DNA of 64,000 bases from Alicyclobacillus sacchari (GCF_004366795.1 NZ_SORF01000006.1:105873-169872), one strand, 5' to 3'. Positions 45,178 to 54,110 are shown, counted from the stretch's first letter. Numbers and translations: made by a program. Notes: generated by a model from the sequence alone, not told the origin.

Positions 45178-45969
45178 TCACTCCTTTTGTGTAACTGCCG
45201 CCCGCAGCCGGGTGCCGCGACGCCGCGTCAGCCCCGCGGTATCACCCAGCACGGCTGTTGCAACGCTCTCGTGATCGCGTCCATCGACGACCCAAACCTC
45301 ATCCACACCCTGTCGCGCGGCATACAACATGGCAGTCACTTTTGGAATCATGCCAGCCGTGAACGATCCCGCCGCCAGTAAATCTTCGAGCTCAGCGGCT
45401 GTCGTCTCCGTCAACAATTCGCCTGCCTGGTAATCGCGATAGACACCAGCGACATCGGTCAGAAACACCAGTCTCGCAGCATCCATGGTTTGTGCGACAT
45501 GCGCCGCCACGGCGTCCGCGTTCAAGTTGTAGAACGCCCCTGCGGCGTCTCGCCCAAACGGCGTCAAAAGCGGCACAAACCCTTCTTCACAAGCCTCTTT
45601 CACGCGCGACTCGGAAATGGCCGCAACCTCTCCCGTACGTTCTGCGCCGATGTCGCGAGCCTGTACGGTCCATCCGTCCGTCAAAGGTGTGATGGGTACG
45701 TGTGCTGCCGACAGAGCCTCTGTCAATTCGGCGTTACACATCTGTAAGGCGGAGACGACGTGATCAATGGCGTCCACCGTGGTCGCTCGCAAACCGTTCG
45801 TGAACGGCAATTCTATGCCATATGTCGCCAGTCTACGCGTGATGGCAGGGCCTCCACCGTGAATGAGGATGGGGCCCCATCCCCGCGCAAGCGCCTCGCG
45901 TAAGGCCGGCGCCAAAGCTTCTATCCCTCGCCCGTCGAGCGATCCGCCCAGTTTTACAACGACGTACAT
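45178..45969 (-). CDS. argB: Acetylglutamate kinase
   Basis: A 263-aa amino acid kinase. N-terminal VVKLGGSLDGRGIEAL, ILIHGGGPAITRRL (substrate loop), NLNADAVAAHVAQTMDAARLVFLTDVAGVY and GMIPKVTAMLYAARQGVDEVWVVDG near the end. It phosphorylates N-acetylglutamate and is usually the arginine-inhibited step. There is no long N-terminal helix, which in other bacteria marks the hexameric arginine-sensitive form, so feedback may be weak or located elsewhere (inference). Lies 9 bp after argC. Confidence 0.95.
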   Translation of the reverse strand: MYVVVKLGGSLDGRGIEALAPALREALARGWGPILIHGGGPAITRRLATYGIELPFTNGLRATTVDAIDHVVSALQMCNAELTEALSAAHVPITPLTDGWTVQARDIGAERTGEVAAISESRVKEACEEGFVPLLTPFGRDAAGAFYNLNADAVAAHVAQTMDAARLVFLTDVAGVYRDYQAGELLTETTAAELEDLLAAGSFTAGMIPKVTAMLYAARQGVDEVWVVDGRDHESVATAVLGDTAGLTRRRGTRLRAAVTQKE

Positions 45970-45978
45970 ACATTCACC

Positions 45979-47019
45979 TCACGTCCACAGTGCGGTTCCG
46001 GAGAGGCCCATCGTCTCGTCGAAGCCACACATCAGATTGGCATTTTGCAACGCTTGGCCGGCCGCTCCCTTGCCAAGATTGTCGATGGCAGAAAAGACCT
46101 GAAGGATGCGAGTACGTTCGTTCCACGCAATGGAAATTTGGCAATCATTCGTACCTGCAACCGATTTGATATGCGGTACATGGCCAGGTGGAAGGACGTC
46201 GACGAATGGCGCCGACTCATAAAATGACGCATAACGCGCGTGGACGGCCGGTGCGAGATCGGGATCGATCTGGACATATGCGGACACGAAGATGCCGCGC
46301 GGTATCGGCAGCAACTGCGTCGTCAAAAGAATCCGAAAGACACCATCGAGCGCCTGTTCAATTTCGGGTGTGTGCTGATGCGCCCCGACCCGGTATGGAT
46401 AAAAATCGTTCGCCAGTTCGCCTAACTGCAGATGTTGCTTGGCTCCCCGTCCTGCACCGGTTGCACCCGACTTGGCGTCGATGGCGATGGGACCAACTCG
46501 TTGCGCATCAACCCAGCCGACGAGTGGCCGCAGTGCCAGAATGGCAGCCGTCGCGTAGCATCCTGGATTGGCAACCAGACTTGCCGCTGCAATATCCGTG
46601 CGATTCACTTCTGGCAAGCCATAGACCGCTCGCGCCAACACCTCATTTGCCAATGGTTCGCGCTGGTACCATGCTCGGTAAACATCGCCTGGCAAACGTA
46701 AATCGCCGGATAAATCGATGACCCGTACGCCCCTGGTGGCAAGCTCTACAGCTATCGCCCCCGACTCTCCGGAGGGAAGGGCCACAAAAGCGAGATCGCA
46801 CGACTCAGCGCAGGCGGCAGGTGAGAATGCCGAGACCGTCGGAAGTCCGGACAATCGGCGCAAGTGTGGTAAGACGTCGCCGATGGGGCCAGTGTGGGCG
46901 CCGGAACCCGCGAGGTAGCTGACATCCATGTAAGGATGTTGCGCTATGAAGCGGACGAGTTCCATGCCCGCGTAACCTGTCGGTCCGACGATACCGACGC
47001 GCACGCGCTGTTGGGTCAT
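45979..47019 (-). CDS. argC: N-acetyl-gamma-glutamyl-phosphate reductase
   Basis: A 346-aa NADPH-dependent reductase. N-terminal VGIVGPTGYAGMELVRFIAQHP, FVALPSGESGAIAVEL, the catalytic cysteine in LVANPGCYATAAILALRPL, and SGATGAGRGAKQHLQLGELANDFYPYRVGAHQHTPEIEQAL. First gene of argCBD. The promoter is right upstream with an overlapping ARG box. argJ, which usually follows argC in Bacillota, is absent. Confidence 0.96.
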   Translation of the reverse strand: MTQQRVRVGIVGPTGYAGMELVRFIAQHPYMDVSYLAGSGAHTGPIGDVLPHLRRLSGLPTVSAFSPAACAESCDLAFVALPSGESGAIAVELATRGVRVIDLSGDLRLPGDVYRAWYQREPLANEVLARAVYGLPEVNRTDIAAASLVANPGCYATAAILALRPLVGWVDAQRVGPIAIDAKSGATGAGRGAKQHLQLGELANDFYPYRVGAHQHTPEIEQALDGVFRILLTTQLLPIPRGIFVSAYVQIDPDLAPAVHARYASFYESAPFVDVLPPGHVPHIKSVAGTNDCQISIAWNERTRILQVFSAIDNLGKGAAGQALQNANLMCGFDETMGLSGTALWT

Positions 47020-47036
47020 GTATAAACATCCTCCAT

Positions 47037-47064
47037 TCTGTATTTATATTCATTATAACGTAGA
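47037..47064 (-). promoter_or_regulatory. argC promoter region with ARG box
   Basis: On the minus strand a TATAAT (-10) is directly followed by AATGAATATAAATACAGA (47037-47054), which matches the ARG box consensus TNTGNATWWWWATNCANA in 17 of 18 positions and overlaps the end of the -10. The -35 is poor. Confidence 0.78.
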
Positions 47065-47192
47065 GAGAATGGAAAGAGAAGTTTGAAATTGGGCAGGAAA
47101 ACCGCCCACCGCCGGAATATCTGTGCGGATGCCCGTATCGGCGGGCATTTGTCCTAACATTTCATGCACTAACTTCGGAGGAGGGATTTTAG

Positions 47193-47423
47193 ATGGGTGT
47201 GTTCGGTGGCTATACCAGATGGGCAGTCGTATTTTTAATTATTTTTGTGCTCTTCTTCTTGCTGTGTCCGGCATATGGGTATGCAGTAGGTGCCCCAACA
47301 AGCACGATTGCGTACACAGAGTACGACACCATCACGCAGACTGGCTACATGTACGAAGGCTATGGCATGTATGACGGCTATAGCAGCCCGCATGATGGCG
47401 ACGTGGAGAGCAGCAGCTTGTAA
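47193..47423 (+). CDS. Small membrane protein with Tyr/Gly/Ser-rich tail
   Basis: A 76-aa protein from ATG 47193 behind GGAGGAGGG. One hydrophobic segment (about residues 10-31, WAVVFLIIFVLFFLLCPAYG) could be a membrane anchor or an uncleaved signal. The rest is hydrophilic with repeated GY/EGYG/DGY units, ending in acidic and serine residues. It recalls the very small YjcZ-like sporulation proteins in layout, but no signature is certain. Function unknown. A hairpin (ATGCCCG/CGGGCAT, 47129-47152) lies in the leader. Confidence 0.6.
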   Translation: MGVFGGYTRWAVVFLIIFVLFFLLCPAYGYAVGAPTSTIAYTEYDTITQTGYMYEGYGMYDGYSSPHDGDVESSSL

Positions 47424-47462
47424 TGCATATATAGTTAAAACCGCAAAAATGTTTCCGGACAG

Positions 47463-47498
47463 CCGCCTGCGACATCATTCATCATCGCGGGCGGCCAA
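47463..47498 (+). terminator. Hairpin after the small membrane protein gene
   Basis: GCCGCCTGCG pairs with CGCGGGCGGC around an AT-rich loop; a short T-rich stretch follows. Confidence 0.6.
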
Positions 47499-47615
47499 TT
47501 TGTGTCGGTGCACAGCTGGCGGGACGGTTCGGCTTACGGAGTAGATGATCACAAATGCACATGCCATCCAGAGTCAAACATCAAGTGCTCAACCTACGGC
47601 ATGATCCAAATTTCA

Positions 47616-47643
47616 TTGTAATCACATCGGAAAATAATATAAT
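47616..47643 (+). promoter_or_regulatory. Promoter of the YeeE/YedE gene
   Basis: TTGTAA (47616-47621), 16-bp spacer, TATAAT (47638-47643), 40 bp before the GTG start. Confidence 0.6.
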
Positions 47644-47682
47644 AGTGATTGTCATTCATGTTTCGTAAGGAGGTTGAGGTGT

Positions 47683-48930
47683 GTGGCCAAGACAGAATCA
47701 GACATTCTTCAACTGGATGCCTGGGGACAGACCGCGGTGCAAGAAACCAACGGAGCCCCAAGAATCCAGTCGGGCATAGTCGTCGTGAGTTTGCTGTTGC
47801 TCGTCGCTGGAGCCCTTTACCTTGGCCGGTTTGTCACGCCTACACAGGCGGCGATTTATTTGGTTGCAGGCGTGCTGGGCCTTGGCCTATACCATGCCCA
47901 CTACGGATTCACCAGTTCTTTTCGGAGCTTTCTCGTGCGAGGTAGAGGTGTCGGTCTACGCGCTCAAATGGTGATGTTCCTTATCGCCAACTTTTTATTC
48001 TTGCCGCTTCTTATCCGAGGACACGCATTGGGACACACGGTGACGGGCTACGTTTCACCCGTTGGACTGTCTGTTCTCGTGGGATCTTTCCTTTTTGGCA
48101 TCGGCATGCAACTGGGTGATGGCTGCGCATCCGGCTCACTGTACCACACCGGCGGCGGTGATTTTCGCGGCATCTTGGCCATTGCAGGTTTCGTCATTGG
48201 CTCCGTTTTGGGAAGTATCAACTTTACATGGTGGATGGCAACTCCCCACTTTCAACCGGTCTCTTTGATTCATACTTTTGGAGTTGCAGGTGGATTCGCG
48301 TTCAATGTCCTCCTCATGGCGGTTGTCTTTGCGGCCACATGGTTGATTGAAAAATTACGCCGTGGTCAGGTCGAATCATTTACTCGAGTAGCTGGCGGCT
48401 TTCGCTTTTCCAACGTTTGGCGAGGCCCATGGTCGTGGATCGCCGGCAGTGTGTTACTTGCCTTCGGCAATTCTGCCATTTTGTTGCTTTCTGGAAAACC
48501 GTGGGGTGTGACATCGGCATTTGCCCTATGGGGTGCAAAGCTTGCACAGCTCATCGGTATTCCAGTAACGCACTGGGGTTATTGGCAAACAAAAGCCAAT
48601 GCAGCAGCGCTGCACGCCCCGTTGTCACACGATGTCACGACCGTCATGGACGTTGGGATCGTGATTGGCTCACTCCTGGCAGCTGGTCTGGCTGGTCAAT
48701 TTCCGAAGCGCTATTTTCACGCCATTCCGTTCAAAATGTGGATCGGCGTGTTGGCCGGCGGCGTCCTGATGGGCTATGGTGCGCGGATAGCGTTTGGTTG
48801 CAATATCGGTGCATTTTTCTCCGGTATCGCATCGTTTAGCTTGCACGGTTGGGAATGGTTGATCGGTGCCCTTATCGGCAGTGCCGTCGGGATCGTCATT
48901 CGACCTCATATCGGCTTAAGCAAGGACTGA
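47683..48930 (+). CDS. YeeE/YedE-family transporter (thiosulfate/sulfur uptake)
   Basis: A 415-aa polytopic membrane protein with about ten hydrophobic segments. The two family motifs with cysteines are QLGDGCASGSLYHTGGGDFRG (around residue 140) and GYGARIAFGCNIGAFFSGIASFSLHGWEW (near the C-terminus). Such cysteines relay thiosulfate in YeeE. The start is GTG 47683, nine bases after AAGGAGG; a TTG three codons upstream is inside the ribosome site. No sulfurtransferase (TusA/YeeD) gene is adjacent. It is a single-gene unit with its own promoter and terminator. Confidence 0.88.
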   Translation: MAKTESDILQLDAWGQTAVQETNGAPRIQSGIVVVSLLLLVAGALYLGRFVTPTQAAIYLVAGVLGLGLYHAHYGFTSSFRSFLVRGRGVGLRAQMVMFLIANFLFLPLLIRGHALGHTVTGYVSPVGLSVLVGSFLFGIGMQLGDGCASGSLYHTGGGDFRGILAIAGFVIGSVLGSINFTWWMATPHFQPVSLIHTFGVAGGFAFNVLLMAVVFAATWLIEKLRRGQVESFTRVAGGFRFSNVWRGPWSWIAGSVLLAFGNSAILLLSGKPWGVTSAFALWGAKLAQLIGIPVTHWGYWQTKANAAALHAPLSHDVTTVMDVGIVIGSLLAAGLAGQFPKRYFHAIPFKMWIGVLAGGVLMGYGARIAFGCNIGAFFSGIASFSLHGWEWLIGALIGSAVGIVIRPHIGLSKD

Positions 48931-48939
48931 CCAAGACAC

Positions 48940-48981
48940 AAAAAAGCTGTCTCGAAGTCACGACTTCGGGACAGCTTTTTC
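48940..48981. terminator. Bidirectional terminator
   Basis: AAAAAGCTGTCTCGAAGTC pairs with GACTTCGGGACAGCTTTTT, with one wobble. It separates the YeeE gene (+) from icd (-). Confidence 0.92.
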
Positions 48982-49032
48982 GCGTGGTTGCGGCTGCAGG
49001 CGAGTACTTTCTGCAGACAGCAACTGTAGGTA

Positions 49033-50472
49033 TCAGCCGTGTACCGCTGAGAAACCTGGAACACCGTCAAACGTATATAAATTCTCCGTTTTGATGACAT
49101 CAAAGCCAGACTCCACAATCTTCCTCTGCAGCTCAACGACTTCGTTCGGTTCCACGCCTGCACCTTCGGGCTTACGGAACCGACAACGCCAGTGATCTGT
49201 ACAGAAAGTCTCCGGCAAACCATTTGGCCACACCTTGATACCGCGGTTGGTAATAACCTCAAGTTTCAAGTCGCCGACGCCGATTGCCTTCAATTGATGA
49301 CCGAGATCGTCAGGGCTGCCCGGCTGCCAGTCCAAAAAGACATCGACACCGACCAATTGTTTGTGCGCCTTAGGCACCGGCTGCCACTTCCGATGAGCAA
49401 TTGCGGCATCTTCGCGGTAAGATACCGGCTTGAGCACCTGTGGCTGTTCCCCAAGCCGTGCGATCACGGCATCGGCAAACTCCGTCGTGCTGACCTGTTT
49501 TTGGCTGACGCCGTCGCGGAAGATGTCACGAGTGTGCACGCCATCTTCAATTGTCCGCAACCACGCCCGATGTACACGTTCAGCCACCGTAGCCTGGCCG
49601 ATGTGCACCAGCATCATGACCGACGCCAAGAGCAATCCGGATGGATTGGCCACGTTCATGCCCGCGATGTCTGGTGCTGATCCGTGGATCGCTTCGAACA
49701 TCGCAAAACCGTCGCCGATGTTCGCAGACGGCGCCAAACCAACGGAACCCGATATTTCCGCTGTAACATCGGACAAGATGTCCCCGTACAGATTGGGCAT
49801 GACGACGACGTCAAACCGCTCCGGCGTATTGGCGAGGCGTGCTGCACCAATGTCGACAATCAACGTCTCATGCTCCAAGTCCGGATACTCAGCCGCAATT
49901 TGGTCAAATACTTTGTGAAACAGCCCGTCCGTCAGCTTCATGATATTGTCTTTGACAAAACATGTGACTTTCTTGCGGCCGTTTGTACGTGCATAATCAA
50001 AGGCGTAGCGGATGACGCGCTCCGAACCAGGTTGTGTAATCAGCTTGAGACACTGATATACCTGATGAGTCTGTCGGTGCTCAATACCTGCGTAAAGGTC
50101 TTCTTCGTTTTCGCGAATGATAACCAGATCCATGGCTGGATGCTTGGTCTCGACAAACGGACTATACGCAATGGTTGGGCGGACATTTGCGTACAAGTTC
50201 AAAGCCTTGCGCATGGTAACGTTCAAACTTTTGTAGCCGCCGCCTTGCGGTGTGGTGATGGGCGCTTTGAGCAAGACGCGCGTCCTGCGAAGGCTGTCCC
50301 AAGCACCAGGGTCCATCCCCGTGTCAACGCCGCGCTTGTACACTTTTTCTCCGATCTCGACCGTTTCTATATCCAACTCCGCCCCGGCTGCCTCCAAGAC
50401 ACGCAGCGTAGCACTCATAATCTCGGGACCTATACCGTCTCCATAAGCAACTGTAATGGGTGTCTTTGTCAT
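49033..50472 (-). CDS. icd: Isocitrate dehydrogenase, Thermus/Rickettsia type with extra C-terminal domain
   Basis: A 479-aa enzyme that decarboxylates isocitrate to 2-oxoglutarate. The catalytic core (residues 1-~330) has VAYGDGIGPEIMSATLRVL, KSLNVTMRKALNLYANVRP, IIRENEEDLYAGIEH, KDNIMKLTDGLF and the adenine-site GDILSDVTAEISGSVGLAPSANIGDGFAMFEAIHGSAPDIAG. About 140 further residues form the C-terminal domain characteristic of the ~480-aa subfamily rather than the ~420-aa Bacillus enzyme. NAD or NADP preference is uncertain. The start is ATG 50472 behind AAAGGAG. Confidence 0.92.
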   Translation of the reverse strand: MTKTPITVAYGDGIGPEIMSATLRVLEAAGAELDIETVEIGEKVYKRGVDTGMDPGAWDSLRRTRVLLKAPITTPQGGGYKSLNVTMRKALNLYANVRPTIAYSPFVETKHPAMDLVIIRENEEDLYAGIEHRQTHQVYQCLKLITQPGSERVIRYAFDYARTNGRKKVTCFVKDNIMKLTDGLFHKVFDQIAAEYPDLEHETLIVDIGAARLANTPERFDVVVMPNLYGDILSDVTAEISGSVGLAPSANIGDGFAMFEAIHGSAPDIAGMNVANPSGLLLASVMMLVHIGQATVAERVHRAWLRTIEDGVHTRDIFRDGVSQKQVSTTEFADAVIARLGEQPQVLKPVSYREDAAIAHRKWQPVPKAHKQLVGVDVFLDWQPGSPDDLGHQLKAIGVGDLKLEVITNRGIKVWPNGLPETFCTDHWRCRFRKPEGAGVEPNEVVELQRKIVESGFDVIKTENLYTFDGVPGFSAVHG

Positions 50473-50849
50473 TCCCAAAACTCCTTTTACATCCAACCTG
50501 TTTTCTGCCTTCACGCCCTAGTATGAAAATCCAACTGTGAATTGGCACACCTGTACGACACACCTGATAGCATGCCCTGCGCAACGCGCGGATCATGTTC
50601 CATGTGCGCCAGCAAAAGACTCTCTACAATGGATACTGCATCCAGATTCCCTGCGAGTGCGAACCGTACTTTTCGACACCGCAAACGCACATGCACGTAT
50701 AAACGCCAGCCCGGTTCCTAGGTTTCTGCGAGAACTACGCTCTCTTTACCGAGCCATGATAGATAACGCAATGCCGTGTCATCCTCAGGTTGCCAATCGA
50801 AAGAAAGTATATCATAGTTGCCAACCCTGATAACAATCCGGACTTCTTT
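50473..50849. other. Intergenic stretch upstream of icd
   Basis: No convincing gene. A 61-codon open frame on the minus strand (50511-50696, MHVRLRCRKVRFALAG...) is protein-like in composition but has no ribosome site and no recognised family. The stretch must hold the icd promoter; no clear -35/-10 pair was found. Confidence 0.4.
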
Positions 50850-51425
50850 TCACTCATTGGACTCAAGTAATGCCTGCACCTCAGAGACAATGAGTGACTG
50901 ATATGCGGTCCCCTCGCCATAACGCCGCATCATTTCGCTACGTGCTCGCTTCAGGCTCTCCTCATAATCAGGCGCCGACGAGTCTGGATGGTTGATCTTA
51001 AACTCCACCATGACCTCTTGCACATGGCGAGGACGCGGTCCCCATTTTCCCACGATCTCGCCGTCTCCTCGTACAAACAACACAATCGGGATCGAACGCC
51101 CGCCCATTGTCAAAAAATGGCGGTCAACAAGTTCAAGATGTTCCTCTAGCACGAGAATTTCAACCGGTACCGCAGCTTCCTCCATCAGACGCAGAATAAC
51201 GGGCACGTTGCGAACGACATCACCACACCAATCCGCGCCAACGATGATGCAACGCAAATCGGTCAGATGTCTGGTTAGGTCACGGAATCCTTGTTTACTT
51301 TCCGCTGACGGCCAAGAAAATTCATCATACCAACGCACGAACGCGTCACGATTGCGAGTCATGCCCGCCATGAACTGCTGCGGCGACAAGCCCTTTCCAA
51401 AGTATCCAGCCATGTTGACAGTCAT
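50850..51425 (-). CDS. Thioredoxin-fold protein with single-cysteine WCGDV motif
   Basis: A 191-aa thioredoxin_9-like protein. The active-site position reads GADWCGDVVRNVPVILRLME (about residue 70), where the second cysteine of WCxxC is replaced by Val. The later cis-Pro region is GGRSIPIVLFVRGDGEIVGKWGPRP. No signal peptide, so cytosolic. Such proteins are common in Bacilli and their role (low-molecular-weight thiol or redox chaperone) is not established. The start is ATG 51425 behind GGGAGG. Confidence 0.82.
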   Translation of the reverse strand: MTVNMAGYFGKGLSPQQFMAGMTRNRDAFVRWYDEFSWPSAESKQGFRDLTRHLTDLRCIIVGADWCGDVVRNVPVILRLMEEAAVPVEILVLEEHLELVDRHFLTMGGRSIPIVLFVRGDGEIVGKWGPRPRHVQEVMVEFKINHPDSSAPDYEESLKRARSEMMRRYGEGTAYQSLIVSEVQALLESNE

Positions 51426-51545
51426 GTACGTCAACCTCCCAAGCAAATTGTACAGAATCCCGAAAGCGGGCACCAACGTCTGCTGGGACGCTCCAAAGTA
51501 TTCTCTGAGCGTCCTAGAACTTCAACCACACCTGTGTTGACAAAA

Positions 51546-51577
51546 CGAAAGGCCCCTCGGCAAATCCCGAGAAGCCC
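51546..51577 (-). terminator. Terminator of tRNA-Arg(CCG)
   Basis: On the minus strand GGGCTTCTCGG and CCGAGGGGCC arms pair and are followed by TTTCGTTTTG. Confidence 0.65.
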
Positions 51578-51609
51578 TATACCAATCAGAGTTCCCCCTG
51601 ATCCACATA

Positions 51610-51685
51610 TGGCGCGTCCGGAGGGATTCGAACCCCCGACCTCTGGCTCCGGAGGCCAGCGCTCTATCCACTAAGCTACGGACGC
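51610..51685 (-). tRNA. tRNA-Arg (CCG)
   Basis: 76 nt with encoded CCA. GCGTCCG/CGGACGC acceptor, GGTTCGAATCC T-arm, anticodon CCG in the CTCCGGA loop. Confidence 0.95.
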
Positions 51686-51732
51686 AAGTGACGACCTATA
51701 TATTATCACAAGGTCGTCTTCAGGTGCAAGCA

Positions 51733-53283
51733 TCACTTCGCAATCATCGTCTCCGGTTGGTGATGGCCCGTCAGCACATCGAGGATGGCGCCAGCCTTGT
51801 GGTGGCATTCCTGCCACTCGCGCTCTGGAATCGAGTCCAGGACAATGCCCGCTCCAGCCTGCACGTACTGCGACTCCCCGACCACGATTACGGAGCGAAT
51901 GACGATCGCGGTATTCGCATTTGCCCACGCATCAACCATCCCGACGAAACCACCGTACGGTCCCCTGCGAACCGGCTCAAGTTCGTCGATGATCTCCATC
52001 GCCCGAATCTTTGGCGCTCCCGACAACGTCCCGTTGGGATATGTGGTCAGCAATGCATGAAATACACTCACATCATCGCGCAGTTCCGCTTCTACGCGAG
52101 ACACTAGATGGTATAGGTGCGAGTATCGCTCTACGACCATGAAATCCGGCACGTGCACCGTACCACTCTTCGCGATCCGCCCCAAGTCGTTACGACAAAG
52201 ATCAACCAACATCACATGCTCGGCATTCTCTTTCGCATCGGCCTTGAGTTCGGCAACCAGGCGCGCATCCTCATCGGCGGATCGCCCGCGCCCTCGTGTT
52301 GTCCCCGCGATCGGCTTCATTTCGGCCAAGCCACCGATACACCGGAACTGCACTTCCGGGCTCGCGCCGTAGAGCATCATCCCTTCGTACTCGGCAACGA
52401 ACATGTACGGAGAAGGATTGAGCCGCCGCAACCGATTATACGCGACAAACGGGTGCAACCCACCCGCAATGCGAATACGCGTGGAAAGTACAACCTGAAA
52501 GATGTCCCCCGCCCGGATATACTCCATCGCCGTTCGCACGTTGTTGCAGAACACATCCTCCGGAATGTCATAGGTAACCCGCGACACAGTCTTACCATGC
52601 CGTTCCAACTCAACCAAACTCTCAGGGGCTCCAAGCCCACGCGATGCTATGTCAATCAACTCCGCCTGCACGGAGTCAAGTGCCCGCTTGATACCATCGT
52701 GATTGTGCAACCGTGCTGCGTCATCCTGCCGATACAAACGCAATCTACCATCGACCAGTTGAACGATCCCGGCGTGCCATTGCAGGCGGATCTCAGGCAA
52801 TTGACGATCATCCACGGTCGTCTGCGGAAGTCGCTCGAGATAACGGATCGCATCATACCCGACATAACCCAAGAAACCTGCACTAAACGGCTGCTCCGTG
52901 TGGGATGTACACAGCTCACTTAACAGCTTCCGTAGGCGCTCCAAAACCGCAAACGGGTCTGCGGCTTTCACGTGCAAAGCGCCTCCCACGACAGTGCTCG
53001 GCCACGAAACAGGTGCTTGCTCGATCAACTCACCATATGGGCTGATGTGCGGAAACAATTCATCTGCCAACTCCGGTACCGCAAACACCGAAACAACGTG
53101 ATCGCGTACCTGGGCCTCGACGATCGGACAAACGCCGACAAGACTCATTTGATACGCGCTCTCCATATCTTCGCGGCCAGCTTCCAGCAAAAATACTTCT
53201 CCAGCGCCTAAAAGTTCACGAAATCGCATATATAAATAAAACGGATCGATCGCATTGGACGGCGAATACTCCATATGTGTCAC
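51733..53283 (-). CDS. Chorismate-utilising enzyme: anthranilate or aminodeoxychorismate synthase component I
   Basis: A 516-aa TrpE/PabB family protein. The chorismate-binding C-terminal half has RAGDIFQVVLSTRIRI, NPSPYMFV, GASPEVQF, KPIAGTTRGRGRS, AEHVMLVDLCRNDLGRI, TLSGAPKIRAMEIIDELEPVRRGPYGGFVG and the final QAGAGIVLDSIPEREWQEC. The tryptophan-site LLES of typical TrpE reads FLLEAG here. It begins at GTG 53283 (an ATG lies three codons on), 42 bp after the amidotransferase. With no trpD/C/F nearby, folate (PabB-like) or a secondary anthranilate role are both possible. Confidence 0.85.
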   Translation of the reverse strand: MTHMEYSPSNAIDPFYLYMRFRELLGAGEVFLLEAGREDMESAYQMSLVGVCPIVEAQVRDHVVSVFAVPELADELFPHISPYGELIEQAPVSWPSTVVGGALHVKAADPFAVLERLRKLLSELCTSHTEQPFSAGFLGYVGYDAIRYLERLPQTTVDDRQLPEIRLQWHAGIVQLVDGRLRLYRQDDAARLHNHDGIKRALDSVQAELIDIASRGLGAPESLVELERHGKTVSRVTYDIPEDVFCNNVRTAMEYIRAGDIFQVVLSTRIRIAGGLHPFVAYNRLRRLNPSPYMFVAEYEGMMLYGASPEVQFRCIGGLAEMKPIAGTTRGRGRSADEDARLVAELKADAKENAEHVMLVDLCRNDLGRIAKSGTVHVPDFMVVERYSHLYHLVSRVEAELRDDVSVFHALLTTYPNGTLSGAPKIRAMEIIDELEPVRRGPYGGFVGMVDAWANANTAIVIRSVIVVGESQYVQAGAGIVLDSIPEREWQECHHKAGAILDVLTGHHQPETMIAK

Positions 53284-53325
53284 GTGAATCGCTCCCTTTG
53301 TTCACTCTCGTTGATGCACTCCAAC

Positions 53326-53892
53326 TCATGCGGCTTCCTTCAGGAAATTTGCAATCATCCGCCTTCCCTCGTCTGTCAAAATGCTCTCCGGGTGAAATTG
53401 CACACCGACAGCACCCGTGGGTGTATGGCGCATGGCCATGATGACACCGTCGACTTCCGCCGTGACAGAAAAGCTTGAAGGCAGCGTATCGCGATCAACC
53501 ACCAAGGAATGATAACGAGTTGCACGAAAAGGAGATGGGATATTGGAGAACAGTGGATCCGTTCCTGAGTGAACAATCATCGAGGTTTTCCCATGCATCG
53601 GTGCACTCGCCCGCACAACCTTGCCGCCGAAGGCAACTGCGAGTGACTGATGACCCAGGCAAACGCCCAAAAGTGGAATTCGCCCAGCAAAGTGTTGGAT
53701 GGCATCCACGGACACGCCTGCTTCACTTGGCGAACACGGACCAGGGGATACAATGACAGCCGACGGCTGAAGGGCTTTCAGCTCGTCCAATGACACATCG
53801 TTTCGACGAACGACGACATCGGCACCTAGTTCAGTACAATATTGCACCAAATTGTAAGTGAACGAATCAAAGTTGTCGATCATCAACAGCAT
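53326..53892 (-). CDS. pabA: Glutamine amidotransferase, PabA/TrpG type
   Basis: A 188-aa class I amidotransferase that supplies ammonia to its partner, the TrpE/PabB-like enzyme encoded next. Motifs: [15 protein letters not shown] at the start, [16 protein letters not shown], the nucleophile cysteine in [28 protein letters not shown], and His/Glu of the triad in [17 protein letters not shown]. It starts at ATG 53892 behind GAGAGGAG. In Bacillus one such subunit often serves both folate and tryptophan synthesis. First gene of the two-gene unit. Confidence 0.92.
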   Translation of the reverse strand: MLLMIDNFDSFTYNLVQYCTELGADVVVRRNDVSLDELKALQPSAVIVSPGPCSPSEAGVSVDAIQHFAGRIPLLGVCLGHQSLAVAFGGKVVRASAPMHGKTSMIVHSGTDPLFSNIPSPFRATRYHSLVVDRDTLPSSFSVTAEVDGVIMAMRHTPTGAVGVQFHPESILTDEGRRMIANFLKEAA

Positions 53893-54046
53893 GCGCTCGA
53901 CTCCTCTCAACATGGCAGACCTTCTCTGCCTCCTCAACTCGGCTCAACCCGATAACGTTACCCTACCCCGATGTGCTCATTCCGTCAAGCGGGCCCCTGT
54001 ACGCTCGCGTTGTACAAGGTAAAATTCTGTTTCCTATCCCCTAACA

Positions 54047-54085
54047 AAGGGCTGGGTCAAGCGATACGTCGCCCAACCAGCCCTT
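54047..54085 (-). terminator. Terminator of the lactose operon
   Basis: AAGGGCTGG (54047-54055) pairs with CCAGCCCTT (54077-54085); TTTGTT follows on the minus strand. Confidence 0.72.
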
Positions 54086-54110
54086 GCCCTGACACCTTCC
54101 GCAAACCATG

